A stretch of 45,815 nucleotides of DNA from Hyphomicrobiales bacterium (GCA_015490455.1 WFXU01000020.1:1-45815); one strand, 5' to 3'. Counted from the stretch's first letter, positions 1 through 7,311 are shown. Numbers and translations are program-made. The notes: generated by a model from the letters alone, not told the origin.

Positions 1-441
1 CGGCAAAAATATGCCGAATTTTTACGCATTGATTTCCCCCATGTCGCCTTTCCCGAAGCTCAAGAGCAATTTGAACTTTTGGCCGAGCTAGGTCAGGAAC
101 TAATGGAAGCGCACCTGATGCGCAACCGGCCGCAATTAGGGCTTGGTGCCTATAATGGCAAGGGCAGTCATGAGGTTGAAAAAGTGCGCTTTGTTGAGGA
201 AAAGGCTCAGCTTTATATCAATAAAACGCAATATTTCGCCCCAGTGCCAAAAGATGTCTGGCAGTTTCATATTGGTGGTTATCAGGTGCTAGATAAATAT
301 CTAAAAAGCCGTAAAGGGCGCACTCTTAGCCTTGATGAGATTAACAATATCAGCAATATTTGCAATATACTCGCCTTTACCATTAAGCAGATGCAAAAAA
401 TTGATGATGCCTATAACAAGGCTTTTGGAGAGGGCTGTTAG
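1..441 (+). CDS. Type ISP restriction-modification enzyme, C-terminal part (5' truncated by the window)
   Basis: The reading frame is open from base 1, so the gene begins outside the window; about 146 residues remain. The fragment resembles the C-terminal target-recognition region of Type ISP (single-polypeptide helicase/methyltransferase/nuclease) enzymes. It has a stretch reading YAEFLRIDFP, then a VRF...YINKTQYF segment, then VWQFHIGGYQVLDKYLKSRK, which is typical of the end of that family, followed by a short helical tail. The enzyme would methylate and cut specific DNA. Only the specificity end is visible, so catalytic motifs cannot be checked. It could instead be the end of a related stand-alone DNA methyltransferase. 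The family call is from recognised motif wording, not from a search. Confidence 0.7.
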   Translation, partial: RQKYAEFLRIDFPHVAFPEAQEQFELLAELGQELMEAHLMRNRPQLGLGAYNGKGSHEVEKVRFVEEKAQLYINKTQYFAPVPKDVWQFHIGGYQVLDKYLKSRKGRTLSLDEINNISNICNILAFTIKQMQKIDDAYNKAFGEGC

Positions 442-487
442 CTGTTATGTTAAAGCTGTCGAATCATAATCAAAAGAATTTTAGCTA

Positions 488-811
488 ATGTCAAAGCAAA
501 CAGAATTATTTGCCAGAGAACAGGGCGATTTATTTGGGGAACAATCGCCGCAATATAAGGTGCATAAGCCAGATGAGCGCTATGTGCGTAATTCTCTAAA
601 GTCATTATTGGAAAAAATGCAAAGCGCACAAAGCTGGCCATGGCGAGAGGCAACCGTCAGGATGCACAAGGAAAATAATTTTGATTATTTGTGCAACTTA
701 TTATCTGATAAAGAAGAAGCCGAGCAATGGCGCGCACAAATCAATAAGGAAATTCTGCGGCTAGATGCTATTGATGAATCTTCACGGCCGGCTAGTTCAA
801 AGACGGCGTGA
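488..811 (+). CDS. Small conserved hypothetical protein, 107 aa
   Basis: A soluble 107-residue protein of unknown function. The N-terminus carries an ELFAREQGDLFGEQSP segment with a DLFG motif, followed by a helical, charged region with a conserved-looking PWREATVRMHKE stretch and a Glu/Ala-rich end. Short alphaproteobacterial proteins with a DLFG start and an amphipathic helical body are common, but I cannot assign a function. It starts 46 bases behind the restriction-modification gene on the same strand and could be co-transcribed with it. Its last codons overlap the end of the convergent DUF1232 gene, and its stop codon sits in the loop of a shared hairpin. Confidence 0.6.
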   Translation: MSKQTELFAREQGDLFGEQSPQYKVHKPDERYVRNSLKSLLEKMQSAQSWPWREATVRMHKENNFDYLCNLLSDKEEAEQWRAQINKEILRLDAIDESSRPASSKTA

Positions 812-1129
812 AGTGCCGTCTATTGTAATCGTTTCATCTTCATAATCATCGCGCTTTTTTGCGCGCTCTGTTGAGTGTGATTCTGAATATGTTTCTTTTG
901 GCAAACGGCTCAAAATCCAATTTAGCACAAGGACAATAATCAAAACATCATCAACCAGCCCGAATAAAAGTAAAAAATCCGGTATTATATCAATTGGCAA
1001 TAATAGATAAATAACAAGGCCAACCATTAACGCCTTTAGATAAAATGGCGTTTCAGGGTGCCAAAAAGCGTGCCAAAGAGCCTTTAGCTGCCCGCGCAGC
1101 CGCCCCTGAAAAATGCGTAAAAGAGTCAT
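797..1129 (-). CDS. DUF1232 (YkvA-type) small membrane protein
   Basis: About 110 residues. The DUF1232 signature is clear: FYLKALMVGLVIYLLLPIDI followed by IPDF and LVDDVLIIVLVL, which forms two hydrophobic segments joined by the conserved PxDxIPD turn. Function is not established for the family. I start at the ATG at 1129 because the family domain begins soon after it and a GGG lies just upstream. In-frame ATGs at 1141 and 1204 would add a non-conserved tail. The C-terminus is charged and cytoplasmic in character. It lies downstream of pgsA on the same strand with about 110 bases between, so it may be the last gene of that unit. Confidence 0.8.
   Translation of the reverse strand: MTLLRIFQGRLRGQLKALWHAFWHPETPFYLKALMVGLVIYLLLPIDIIPDFLLLFGLVDDVLIIVLVLNWILSRLPKETYSESHSTERAKKRDDYEDETITIDGTSRRL
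801..821. terminator. Bidirectional hairpin between convergent genes
   Basis: A perfect 7-bp inverted repeat, AGACGGC at 801-807 and GCCGTCT at 815-821, with a 7-base loop, lies where the plus-strand hypothetical gene and the minus-strand DUF1232 gene meet. It contains the stop codon of the former. There is no long T run on either side, so it is a hairpin terminator by position rather than a textbook one. Confidence 0.5.
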
Positions 1130-1241
1130 TACCCTATACATGAGAAACAATATAGAGATATTTTTATTATTTTCAAGAATAGGGCAAAATAATCCGCTAA
1201 CCAATCGCCATGATTATCAGCAAATGGGCTTGTAATTAAGT

Positions 1242-1790
1242 TTACTTAAAATAATTTTTAGCCTCACGCCAATAAAGATAGGCGCTCCATATTGTTAAAA
1301 TAGCTGCCAGCCAGAGAAAAATATCAGATAATAATATGAGAATAGGGAAAATAGGTTCGGCAAATAAAAGAATAAAGGCTAACATTTGCACCGCAGTCTT
1401 ATATTTTGCCACAAAACTAACGGGCAATTTTATATTTTTATTTCCTAAAAATTCGCGTAAACCAGAAATAAAAATTTCCCGCATTAAAATAATAATCGCC
1501 GCAACTAAATCAAATAGGTTAAATGTTCCATCAAAAGCAAAAACCACCAATAAAGAGCCAATAAGCAATTTATCGGCAATCGGATCTAACATCTGCCCCA
1601 AAGAAGAAATAATATTCCATTTGCGCGCTAAATATCCATCAAAATAATCGCTTATTGAAGCAAGCACAAATAATAATAGAGCTAATAGGCGCAAATTATC
1701 ACTTTCTGCCAAAGTTAATATAACAATAAACGGAATAGCAATAATGCGCAAAAAAGTAAGATAGTTGGGAATATTGTTTTTCTTTATCAT
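1242..1790 (-). CDS. pgsA: CDP-diacylglycerol--glycerol-3-phosphate 3-phosphatidyltransferase
   Basis: Makes phosphatidylglycerol phosphate from CDP-diacylglycerol and glycerol-3-phosphate, the committed step to anionic phospholipids, in the inner membrane. The CDP-alcohol phosphatidyltransferase motif is intact: SDYFDGYLAR, then G and D-x3-D in SLGQMLDPIADKL. There are several hydrophobic segments. The frame opens at 1826, but the family start (IPNYLTFLRI near the N-terminus) fits the ATG at 1790, giving 182 residues. No convincing ribosome binding site separates the choices. It directly follows uvrC on the minus strand, and uvrC next to pgsA is a familiar alphaproteobacterial arrangement. 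Confidence 0.93.
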   Translation of the reverse strand: MIKKNNIPNYLTFLRIIAIPFIVILTLAESDNLRLLALLLFVLASISDYFDGYLARKWNIISSLGQMLDPIADKLLIGSLLVVFAFDGTFNLFDLVAAIIILMREIFISGLREFLGNKNIKLPVSFVAKYKTAVQMLAFILLFAEPIFPILILLSDIFLWLAAILTIWSAYLYWREAKNYFK

Positions 1791-1838
1791 GGACAACAAG
1801 AAACAGGATTGCGCTATTAAGGTCAAGGCGGGGAATAA

Positions 1839-3728
1839 TTATTGATTAAAATAATCATATATTTTTTGTGCTAAATTGTCAGATATTAAATTAACTTTTT
1901 TCAGATCGGCTAAAGAGGCGCGCGATACGGCCTTTGCCGAACCGAAATAATTTAATAAAGCGCGTTTTTTTGCCGCCCCTATGCCAACAATTTCATCGAG
2001 CGGATTTTTAACCATATTTTTCTTTCGCTTTGCCTTATGTGTTCCAATTGCAAAACGGTGCGCTTCATCGCGTAAATTTTGTAAAAAATATAAAACAGGC
2101 TCATTTGCTGCTAATTTTATCTCCCGCCCATTTGGCATATAAAATTTTTCCTCCCCCCAATTACGATTTTTTCCCTTCGCAATAGCGATTAGTTCAATTT
2201 TATGCGGCAAATCAAATTGCTCTAACTGCCCACCAACGGCACTAAGCTGTCCCCTGCCCCCATCAATTAAAATCAGATCAGGCCAAAGGGGAAAATCATT
2301 CTCCTTTATTTTATCAATTTTATTATCCTCATTATCGGTAACGATATTTTTAAGACGCTTAAAGCGACGATTAAGAACTTCCTTCATCATCGCAAAATCA
2401 TCACCAGCTGCAATATTTTCACTTTTAATGTTAAAAGTGCGATATTGTTTTTTGTTAAACCCTTCTTCACCAGCGACAATCATGGCGCCAACCGCATTAG
2501 TTCCCTGAATATGCGAATTATCATAAACTTCTATGCGACGTGGAGTTTTTGCAAGATTAAAAATTCTCGCTAAATCTTTGAGCAATTTTTTCTGCGTTAT
2601 ATTGAGCGCTAATTTACGCCCCAATGCCTCTTTAGCATTATTAAGGGCATTTTGGACTAAGGTAAATTTTTCTCCCCTTTTGGGAGCCATAATATTAATC
2701 TTTTTTTCTTTGCTGATTGAAAGCGCCTTTTGCAACAAATTCTGCTCCGCTAATTTATGCGATAAAAGCACTAATTTGGGAGCTGGCCTATTTTCATAAA
2801 ACTGCAAAATAAAGGAAGATAAAACTTCACTTTCCTCCATTGAACTATCCGCCTTTGGATAAAAGGCATGATTGCCCCAATTTTGAAATGCCCGATAAAA
2901 AAATAACTGCACGCAAAATTGCCCACCCATACGATAAATCGCAAAAATATCCGCTTCTTCAACTCGTTGCGTGCTGATTTTATTCTGGCTGGTAATATGC
3001 GCTAAAGCGGAGATTCTATCACGCAAAATTGCCGCATTTTCAAAATCTTCTCTTTTTGCTGCCGCATGCATTTTTTTAACTAATTCTTGCTTAATTTTTT
3101 CGGATTTTCCCCTTAGAAAAGCACAAGCCTCATCAACCAATTTTGCATAATTTTTGAGCGATATTTCCCCCGTGCATGGAGCTGCACAACGTTTAATCTG
3201 AAATTGTAAGCAGGGGCGAGTGCGATTTGCATAATATGAGTTAGAACAATTTCTTAATAAAAACGCCCTTTGCAATATATCAATGGTGGCATTGACCGAT
3301 TTTACCGAAGCAAAGGGACCAAAATAATGCCCCTTTCTATTTCTTATTCCGCGATGTTTTGTTAATTCTGCCGCCTTATGCTCGGTAGCAATGAGAATAT
3401 AAGGAAAACTCTTATCATCACGCATTAACACATTATATTGCGGCCTATAGCGTTTAATCATATTGGCTTCTAGTAATAAAGCCTCGCTTTCGGTCTCGGT
3501 TTGCACAAATTCCATAGATTTAGTGGCAGCAATCATACGGCAAATACGATTAGAATTACCCTTAAAACTAGTATAATTCTTAACCCGCGCCTTCAAATTT
3601 AGTGCTTTACCAACATATAACACCCTTCCATTTTCATCAATCATACGATAAACGCCCGCAGAGGTAGGTAAATCTTTTTGGTATTTAGCAATAATTTCAG
3701 GTCCGGACAAATTAGAAGTCTGTTTCAT
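1839..3728 (-). CDS. uvrC: Excinuclease ABC subunit C
   Basis: Nuclease of nucleotide excision repair that cuts on both sides of a lesion marked by UvrAB. At 629 residues it is full length. Domains in order are an N-terminal GIY-YIG nuclease (GVYRMIDENGRVLYVGKA, about residues 25-43), a four-cysteine cluster region (NCSNSYY through CAAPCTG) expected to hold iron-sulfur, a UVR domain binding UvrB (about 215-250), an RNase H-like nuclease with the Asp of VYDNSHIQGT, the Asp of LILIDGGRGQ and the His of RDEAHRFAI, and a C-terminal helix-hairpin-helix pair. It lies 30 bases after the exchanger gene and upstream of pgsA, all minus strand. Confidence 0.97.
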   Translation of the reverse strand: MKQTSNLSGPEIIAKYQKDLPTSAGVYRMIDENGRVLYVGKALNLKARVKNYTSFKGNSNRICRMIAATKSMEFVQTETESEALLLEANMIKRYRPQYNVLMRDDKSFPYILIATEHKAAELTKHRGIRNRKGHYFGPFASVKSVNATIDILQRAFLLRNCSNSYYANRTRPCLQFQIKRCAAPCTGEISLKNYAKLVDEACAFLRGKSEKIKQELVKKMHAAAKREDFENAAILRDRISALAHITSQNKISTQRVEEADIFAIYRMGGQFCVQLFFYRAFQNWGNHAFYPKADSSMEESEVLSSFILQFYENRPAPKLVLLSHKLAEQNLLQKALSISKEKKINIMAPKRGEKFTLVQNALNNAKEALGRKLALNITQKKLLKDLARIFNLAKTPRRIEVYDNSHIQGTNAVGAMIVAGEEGFNKKQYRTFNIKSENIAAGDDFAMMKEVLNRRFKRLKNIVTDNEDNKIDKIKENDFPLWPDLILIDGGRGQLSAVGGQLEQFDLPHKIELIAIAKGKNRNWGEEKFYMPNGREIKLAANEPVLYFLQNLRDEAHRFAIGTHKAKRKKNMVKNPLDEIVGIGAAKKRALLNYFGSAKAVSRASLADLKKVNLISDNLAQKIYDYFNQ

Positions 3729-3758
3729 TTTATAAAATTATATATCCGCCAAAATAAT

Positions 3759-4727
3759 TTAGCTAACATTGGCAAAAATCAAAACTATATATATTATATA
3801 GCCTATTGTCATAGCCCAACCTAATAGGCGCGTTATTTTGCGGGTAATAAAGGCCATTGGCAACAAAAATAAAAATATTGCCAACATAACCCAAATATCA
3901 AGGCGCATAATTGAAGCGGGCACATTTAGCGGCACTATCATAGCGGTAATGCCAATAATACCAAGAATATTGAAAATGCTGGAGCCAAGCACATTACCTA
4001 TCATCATGCCCGCCTGCCTTCTTAAGCCAGCCGCAATTGAGGCGGCCAATTCTGGCAAGGAAGTTCCCAGTGCAACAATTGATAAACCAACTGCCGTATC
4101 TGCAACACCAAGCATTTCTGCAACTCCCAACGCACCGGCAATCGTTAATTTACCGCCTATTCCAAGCCCAACAACACCAAATGCCAAAAATGCTAAAATC
4201 CAGGGTAAAGTCAAATCCGGTTTATCTTCGTCAGTTTGGTCTTTAGTGCCATCGGCAATTTCTTTTAAGGTTTCATTACGCGAACGATTTGCAATAATAC
4301 CACTATAGGTAAGATAAATAATAAGTAGAGCAAACAAAATAAGCCCTTCAAAACGGCTGATTGTTCCATCAAGCATAAGCAGGATAAATATTAGCGAAAT
4401 GGCCAATAAAAATACTAATGAGCGGCGAATACCACCGGCGACAAGAGCAAATGAAGCTATTATTGCTGGAGCCCCAAGCACCAATAATGTATTGGCCACA
4501 TTTGAGCCAATCACATTGCCTAAAGCCAAACCGGGAGCATTATTTAGCGCCGCTTCAACCGATACTATAAGTTCGGGAGCAGAAGTGCCAAAGGCCACAA
4601 TTGTTAGACCGGTAATGATGGTTGGAATATGCATTATTTTGGCGGCATTTAACGCCCCGCGCACCAAAGCATCACCAGATATTGCCAGAAGAGCTAATCC
4701 AAAGAATAAAAATAAAATATGTAGCAT
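3759..4727 (-). CDS. Sodium/calcium exchanger family protein (YrbG/CaxA-like)
   Basis: An inner-membrane cation antiporter, probably exporting calcium in exchange for sodium. Two alpha repeats are visible: GTSAPELIVSVEAAL with GNVIGSNVANTLLVLG in the first half, and GTSLPELAASIAAG with GNVLGSSIFNILG in the second. These form the ion path. About ten hydrophobic segments are split by a charged cytoplasmic loop (NETLKEIADGTKDQ region). I use the ATG at 4727, which has a GAAAG upstream; the frame also opens at a TTG at 4748. Length (322 aa) fits the family. It is the first gene of the leftward exchanger-uvrC-pgsA group. Confidence 0.92.
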   Translation of the reverse strand: MLHILFLFFGLALLAISGDALVRGALNAAKIMHIPTIITGLTIVAFGTSAPELIVSVEAALNNAPGLALGNVIGSNVANTLLVLGAPAIIASFALVAGGIRRSLVFLLAISLIFILLMLDGTISRFEGLILFALLIIYLTYSGIIANRSRNETLKEIADGTKDQTDEDKPDLTLPWILAFLAFGVVGLGIGGKLTIAGALGVAEMLGVADTAVGLSIVALGTSLPELAASIAAGLRRQAGMMIGNVLGSSIFNILGIIGITAMIVPLNVPASIMRLDIWVMLAIFLFLLPMAFITRKITRLLGWAMTIGYIIYIVLIFANVS

Positions 4728-4815
4728 ATTATGCACTTTCAAAAACAAACTATAATAGTTTGAAAATGATTTAGCATTTACTACAACTATTTCAAATTAT
4801 TTATGAAATATTATC

Positions 4816-4858
4816 CTCCATTTTCTTTGGCATAATCACTATAGCCAAAATAATGGAG
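4816..4858. other. Interrupted inverted repeat in the divergent 4728-5028 gap
   Basis: CTCCATT (4816-4822) and TTTGGC (4826-4831) pair with GCCAAA (4844-4849) and AATGGAG (4852-4858), giving a 13-bp stem with a small internal loop. It lies between the leftward exchanger gene and the rightward glycine-zipper gene. It may be an operator or an RNA hairpin; no T run follows. The rest of this 300-base gap shows only a TTGACC near 4941 without a good -10 partner. Confidence 0.35.
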
Positions 4859-5028
4859 AAGACGTCAATTTCGCCCTCATTTATCTCTTCATCACAATTG
4901 GCCTTAGTTTTACACAAGCAAATTGCTCTTTGCTTTATTTTTGACCTAATTAGTCTTAACATGAAGGTGCAAGAAAGCAAAGTCGCTCAAAAGGGGGGGC
5001 TTTTTGCAAAATAGAGGGGAACAAGCTT

Positions 5029-5358
5029 ATGGAAATGTTAATATCTTTGATTGTACAAATTATTGGCGGAGGCGCTGGGGGCGGCATAGTTGGTAAGCTG
5101 GTAAAAAGCGTCAATATGGGCGGAAGCACTAATATGATTGCCGGCGCACTGGGCGGACTTGGTGGAACGGCAATTTCGGGTATGATACCCGGTCTTGACA
5201 GTCTGATTGGCAAAGGTGCCTCTATGGCCGGCGATGCAACCAGTGCTGTTAGCGGCATTGATATTGGTGCTCTTGCCGGACAGGGCGTAACCGGACTAGT
5301 TGGCGGTGGTTTATTAACCCTGATTGCTGGTTTTGTTAAGAATAAATTTATGGGATAA
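5029..5358 (+). CDS. Glycine-rich small membrane-type protein, unknown function
   Basis: A 109-residue protein rich in Gly, Ala and Ile. Its N-terminus (IVQIIGGGAGGGIVGKLVKS) has a glycine-zipper pattern, and a second hydrophobic glycine-rich segment near the C-terminus (GVTGLVGGGLLTLIAGF) ends in a basic tail. This suggests membrane insertion or self-assembly rather than an enzyme. There is no classical cleavable signal peptide. A GAGGGG ribosome binding site lies 9-14 bases before the ATG, supporting translation. It stands alone and is followed at once by an intrinsic terminator. I know of similar uncharacterised glycine-rich proteins in alphaproteobacteria but assign no function. Confidence 0.7.
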   Translation: MEMLISLIVQIIGGGAGGGIVGKLVKSVNMGGSTNMIAGALGGLGGTAISGMIPGLDSLIGKGASMAGDATSAVSGIDIGALAGQGVTGLVGGGLLTLIAGFVKNKFMG

Positions 5359-5367
5359 TGAACCTAC

Positions 5368-5395
5368 TCCTCCAACCTGTTGGAGGAATATTTTG
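5368..5395 (+). terminator. Intrinsic terminator after the glycine-zipper gene
   Basis: Perfect 8-bp stem TCCTCCAA (5368-5375) / TTGGAGGA (5380-5387) with a CCTG tetraloop, followed by a T-rich stretch. It starts 10 bases after the stop codon. Confidence 0.8.
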
Positions 5396-5500
5396 GTTTT
5401 TCTTTGTGACTAAATTTGCTTAGGGCATTTGGCGCTGGGTTTATTGGTCAAACATTTCTTATCATTTGACAAAATCGCATGAAATTACGTTTTTCTATTT

Positions 5501-5528
5501 CCGACTTCTGACTTCCAGCTTCCGATTT
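5501..5528 (-). repeat. Heptamer repeat array A (consensus AARTCRG on the minus strand)
   Basis: Four abutting 7-base units on the plus strand: CCGACTT, CTGACTT, CCAGCTT, CCGATTT. Read on the minus strand they match AARTCRG with one or two variants. The same heptamer occurs in arrays at 32161-32195 and 45523-45557, always in non-coding DNA. Confidence 0.7.
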
Positions 5529-5560
5529 TCGCAAATATTAATATGTTAAAAATTCTTCAC

Positions 5561-5738
5561 GGAGGGCTAGATACTAAACACCCTCCAAAGTCATCAACTC
5601 AGTTGCGCCCCACGAGCCGCAATCCAATAAACTCAGCTCATGATAGGCGATTGATTTGGAGCAAAAGAGTCCCACGCCCGCTAGTGGACGGGCTATATAT
5701 TTGCTGCTCTTGCCGGAAAAATTACTTATAATGCGCAT
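5561..5738. other. GC-richer structured patch of unknown nature (non-coding RNA, remnant or tiny gene)
   Basis: This part of the 5359-5936 gene gap looks unlike its AT-rich surroundings. Inverted repeats are nested: GGAGGG (5561-5566) with CCCTCC (5581-5586), the competing CTCCAAA (5583-5589) with TTTGGAG (5655-5661), and GCCCG (5676-5680) with CGGGC (5689-5693). The last is followed by TATATATTT, as at an RNA 3' end. The heptamer AACTCAG occurs twice (5597-5603, 5630-5636). Both strands are open: a plus-strand frame at 5543-5731 and a 54-codon minus-strand frame at 5574-5738 with AAGGA beside its ATG. Neither product is recognisable. A small RNA is my first guess, a decayed mobile element the second. 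Confidence 0.3.
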
Positions 5739-5861
5739 ATCCTTCATCTGATTATAAAATTAAATCGGAAAATAGGACATATTCTAACTTATTTCATCAA
5801 ACCTATGTTGGTAGGTAGGCTTAAATTTTGTAATTTTGGTATAAATAAATATTTATGAAGT

Positions 5862-5875
5862 TTGATCCGCATCAA
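5862..5875 (+). promoter_or_regulatory. FNR/FixK-type box upstream of the cytochrome genes
   Basis: TTGATCCGCATCAA is a perfect TTGAT-N4-ATCAA palindrome, the binding site of FNR/FnrL/FixK regulators. Its centre lies about 68 bases before the diheme cytochrome ATG. A TATTAC at 5902-5907 would serve as -10 and place the box near -45, close to the class II activator position. I infer induction under low oxygen. Confidence 0.8.
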
Positions 5876-5936
5876 TGACAAAGTGCAAAATTTAGTCGCA
5901 CTATTACTCGTGGGCAAAAGTAATGGGAGAATAAAC

Positions 5937-6659
5937 ATGCAGAATATATTGCGAAGAGTTTTCTCTAGTATTTTATTGATTACATTTGCGCTGGTGGGTT
6001 TTTCTTTGCCTGCGCTTAGTGCAAATGAAGGTGATATTGTCAGAGGCGCTCAGCTTTATGATAAATGGTTTGCGGTTATTAAAGCAGACAAACCTGATGT
6101 AACTCACCCTAGCTGGCCAGCCAGCAACACCAAGAAGAAAGGTGATGTAACTTGGCGGTGTAAATCCTGTCATGGTTGGGATTATAAAGGGGTTGATGGC
6201 GCCTATGGCTCTGGTTCATATCTAACGGGTATTAAGGGAATTGATGGCATGGTCGGAGCCGATTTAGATGCAATTATTGCTATCTTAAAAGATGATACTC
6301 ACCAATTTGCAGATAGAATGGATGATGCTGATTTTAATGATTTGGCTTTGTTTGTTTCCAAAGGTCAGGTTGATATGTCTCAATATATTGACCTAAAGAC
6401 TAAGGCGCTAAAATCAGGTGATGCAACAAGAGGTCAGCAATATTTTGATACTCTTTGCGCTCAATGTCATGCCCGTGATGGCACTTTACCAAAAGATATG
6501 GATAAATCACTAGGTAAACAAATGGGCAATCCATGGGAAGTAATGCACAAAATCTTAAATGGGCAGCCAGCTGAGCAAATGCCAGCTTTAAGAGCTTTAG
6601 ATTATCAAATTACCCTTGATTTGATGGCACATTTATTGACCTTACCAACTGAGAAATAA
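5937..6659 (+). CDS. Periplasmic diheme c-type cytochrome
   Basis: An electron carrier of 240 residues. Residues 1-29 form a Sec signal peptide (basic start, hydrophobic core, cleavage after ALSA). Two CxxCH haem sites are present, CKSCH at 75-79 and CAQCH at 174-178, so there are two cytochrome c domains. The frame extends upstream to 5862, but that region is promoter DNA containing the FNR box. The ATG at 5937 follows GGGAGA and begins the signal peptide. The next gene, 70 bases on, encodes a membrane tetraheme NapC/NirT cytochrome, so electrons may pass quinol to NapC-type protein to this diheme carrier and on to an unseen reductase. The exact partner is unknown. Confidence 0.9.
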   Translation: MQNILRRVFSSILLITFALVGFSLPALSANEGDIVRGAQLYDKWFAVIKADKPDVTHPSWPASNTKKKGDVTWRCKSCHGWDYKGVDGAYGSGSYLTGIKGIDGMVGADLDAIIAILKDDTHQFADRMDDADFNDLALFVSKGQVDMSQYIDLKTKALKSGDATRGQQYFDTLCAQCHARDGTLPKDMDKSLGKQMGNPWEVMHKILNGQPAEQMPALRALDYQITLDLMAHLLTLPTEK

Positions 6660-6674
6660 TTTCCCTCCTCTAAA

Positions 6675-6703
6675 AGTTGCGCCGATAATATTTTGGCGCA
6701 ACT
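6675..6703 (+). other. Hairpin between the two cytochrome genes
   Basis: AGTTGCGCC (6675-6683) pairs perfectly with GGCGCAACT (6695-6703) across an 11-base loop. No T run follows, so it is more likely an mRNA stability or processing element that sets the ratio of the two cytochromes than a full terminator. Confidence 0.5.
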
Positions 6704-6729
6704 ATCATATTTAACCTTAAGAGGGCATT

Positions 6730-7311
6730 ATGATTAAAAAAATCTGGAATTGGTTTTGGCAACCCTCAAAAAAATTTACATGGGGCGCTATTTTTATCAT
6801 TGGGGGGATTGCTGGGATAATTTTTTTGGGTAGTTTCAATAGTTATGTGGAATATACAAATAGCGAAGAATTTTGTATTTCTTGCCATGAAATGAGAGAT
6901 ACAGTTTATGAAGAATATAAAAAAAGCTCCCATTATAAGAATGCTTCAGGTGTGCGTGCCATTTGTTCAGATTGTCATGTGCCAAAAAAGTGGACGGCAA
7001 AATTAATCAGAAAAGTTCAAGCAACTAGTGAGCTTTATCATAAATTAGTCGGCACTATTGATACGCTAGAAAAATTTGAAGCTAAGAGGCTTGAACTGGC
7101 AAGGCGTGTGTGGGAATCAATGAAAAATAGCGATTCGCAAGAGTGCAGAAACTGCCATTCTGAAGAGGCTATGGATTTTACCAAGCAAGGCAGGCGAGCA
7201 TCTAAAAAAATGCAAGAAGCATTTGAGGTGGGTGAAAAAACCTGCATTGAATGTCATCAAGGTGTTGCACATAAATTACCAGTTGATCCAAATGCAGATG
7301 ATGAAGATTAG
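6730..7311 (+). CDS. NapC/NirT-family tetraheme cytochrome c, membrane-anchored
   Basis: A quinol dehydrogenase that passes electrons from the quinol pool to periplasmic reductases. The 193-residue protein has an N-terminal anchor (about residues 17-35, GAIFIIGGIAGIIFLGSF) and four CxxCH haem sites: CISCH 49-53, CSDCH 79-83, CRNCH 139-143 and CIECH 172-176. Length and haem spacing suit NapC/NirT/NrfH proteins. A GAGGG precedes the ATG. No nitrate, nitrite, TMAO or DMSO reductase gene is adjacent, so the terminal acceptor cannot be named; hence no gene symbol. It is followed by an intrinsic terminator and is presumably under the same FNR-box promoter as the diheme gene. Confidence 0.92.
   Translation: MIKKIWNWFWQPSKKFTWGAIFIIGGIAGIIFLGSFNSYVEYTNSEEFCISCHEMRDTVYEEYKKSSHYKNASGVRAICSDCHVPKKWTAKLIRKVQATSELYHKLVGTIDTLEKFEAKRLELARRVWESMKNSDSQECRNCHSEEAMDFTKQGRRASKKMQEAFEVGEKTCIECHQGVAHKLPVDPNADDED

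Noticed and set aside
450-653. 67-codon minus-strand frame beside the restriction gene
   Set aside because: Antisense to the small hypothetical gene, with no recognisable product.
3838-4755. Plus-strand frames within the exchanger gene
   Set aside because: Antisense shadows of an intact membrane-protein gene with no ribosome binding sites.
4956-5258. 100-codon proline-rich minus-strand frame
   Set aside because: It is the antisense of the glycine-rich protein gene; the Pro-rich content simply mirrors Gly codons.
5543-5731. 62-codon plus-strand frame
   Set aside because: No ribosome binding site, no recognisable sequence and strong inverted repeats within it; treated as part of the structured patch rather than as a gene.
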